Positions 6,032-6,057 of a stretch of DNA of 6,057 bases are shown one piece after another. Location of the stretch: NCBI GenBank assembly GCA_900314165.1, contig OMUE01000156.1, positions 1-6,057 of the forward strand, read 5' to 3'. The notes beneath the pieces are model-generated. The model was not told where the DNA came from. It searched no databases and worked only from the letters and a program-made list of their open reading frames with translations. Source of the DNA: an uncultured Acidaminococcus sp. (GTDB lineage Bacteria; Bacillota_C; Negativicutes; Acidaminococcales; Acidaminococcaceae). Position numbers and translations under genes: made by a program. Every line of letters begins with the position of its first letter. Position 1 is the stretch's first letter.

Positions 6032-6057
6032 GATGATTTCCCCTTTTTTAGATTTTT

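Overview
The window holds five protein-coding genes, all on the minus strand, so the DNA reads biologically from right (6057) to left (1). The sequence looks like a moderately GC-rich Bacillota chromosome. Clear AGGAGG-type ribosome binding sites, a lipoprotein-type solute-binding protein and the codon usage fit the class Negativicutes (Acidaminococcus-like), but the genus is a guess from overall appearance, not from a marker gene.

Right block (about 6031 to 3340, minus): an extracellular solute-binding lipoprotein (338 aa) is followed after 19 nt by a fused, two-domain ABC permease (551 aa). Together they form the binding and membrane parts of an FbpA/FbpB-type importer, the family that carries ferric iron or, in close relatives, 2-aminoethylphosphonate and similar small anions. 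No ATPase gene lies downstream, so the energising subunit must come from upstream of the window or from elsewhere.

Intergenic spacer (3080 to 3339): about 260 bp without a credible gene. It holds a composite repeat cassette. Two oppositely oriented arrays of a 7-bp unit (GATAGAT) form a perfect 23-bp inverted repeat. Between them is a core of about 110 bp carrying two adjacent perfect 8-bp hairpins. This is the least ordinary feature of the window and looks like a small non-coding repeat element. A weak promoter candidate for the next gene lies at its left edge.

Left block (3067 to 23, minus): a probable operon of an RlmI-type 23S rRNA cytosine methyltransferase (408 aa from the preferred start), a small secreted SH3-like protein (108 aa, 16 nt downstream) and the magnesium transporter MgtE (470 aa, 62 nt further downstream). 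The gap before mgtE is too short for an M-box riboswitch but contains two mutually exclusive small hairpins. The window ends in a short 7-bp tandem repeat that begins exactly at the mgtE stop codon.

The genes belong to well-known families, and I see no defence system, prophage, CRISPR array, RNA gene or new enzyme pathway. The points worth a second look are the inverted-heptad cassette, the missing ATPase and unassigned substrate of the importer, and the unexplained secreted SH3-like protein placed between an rRNA methyltransferase and a Mg2+ transporter.
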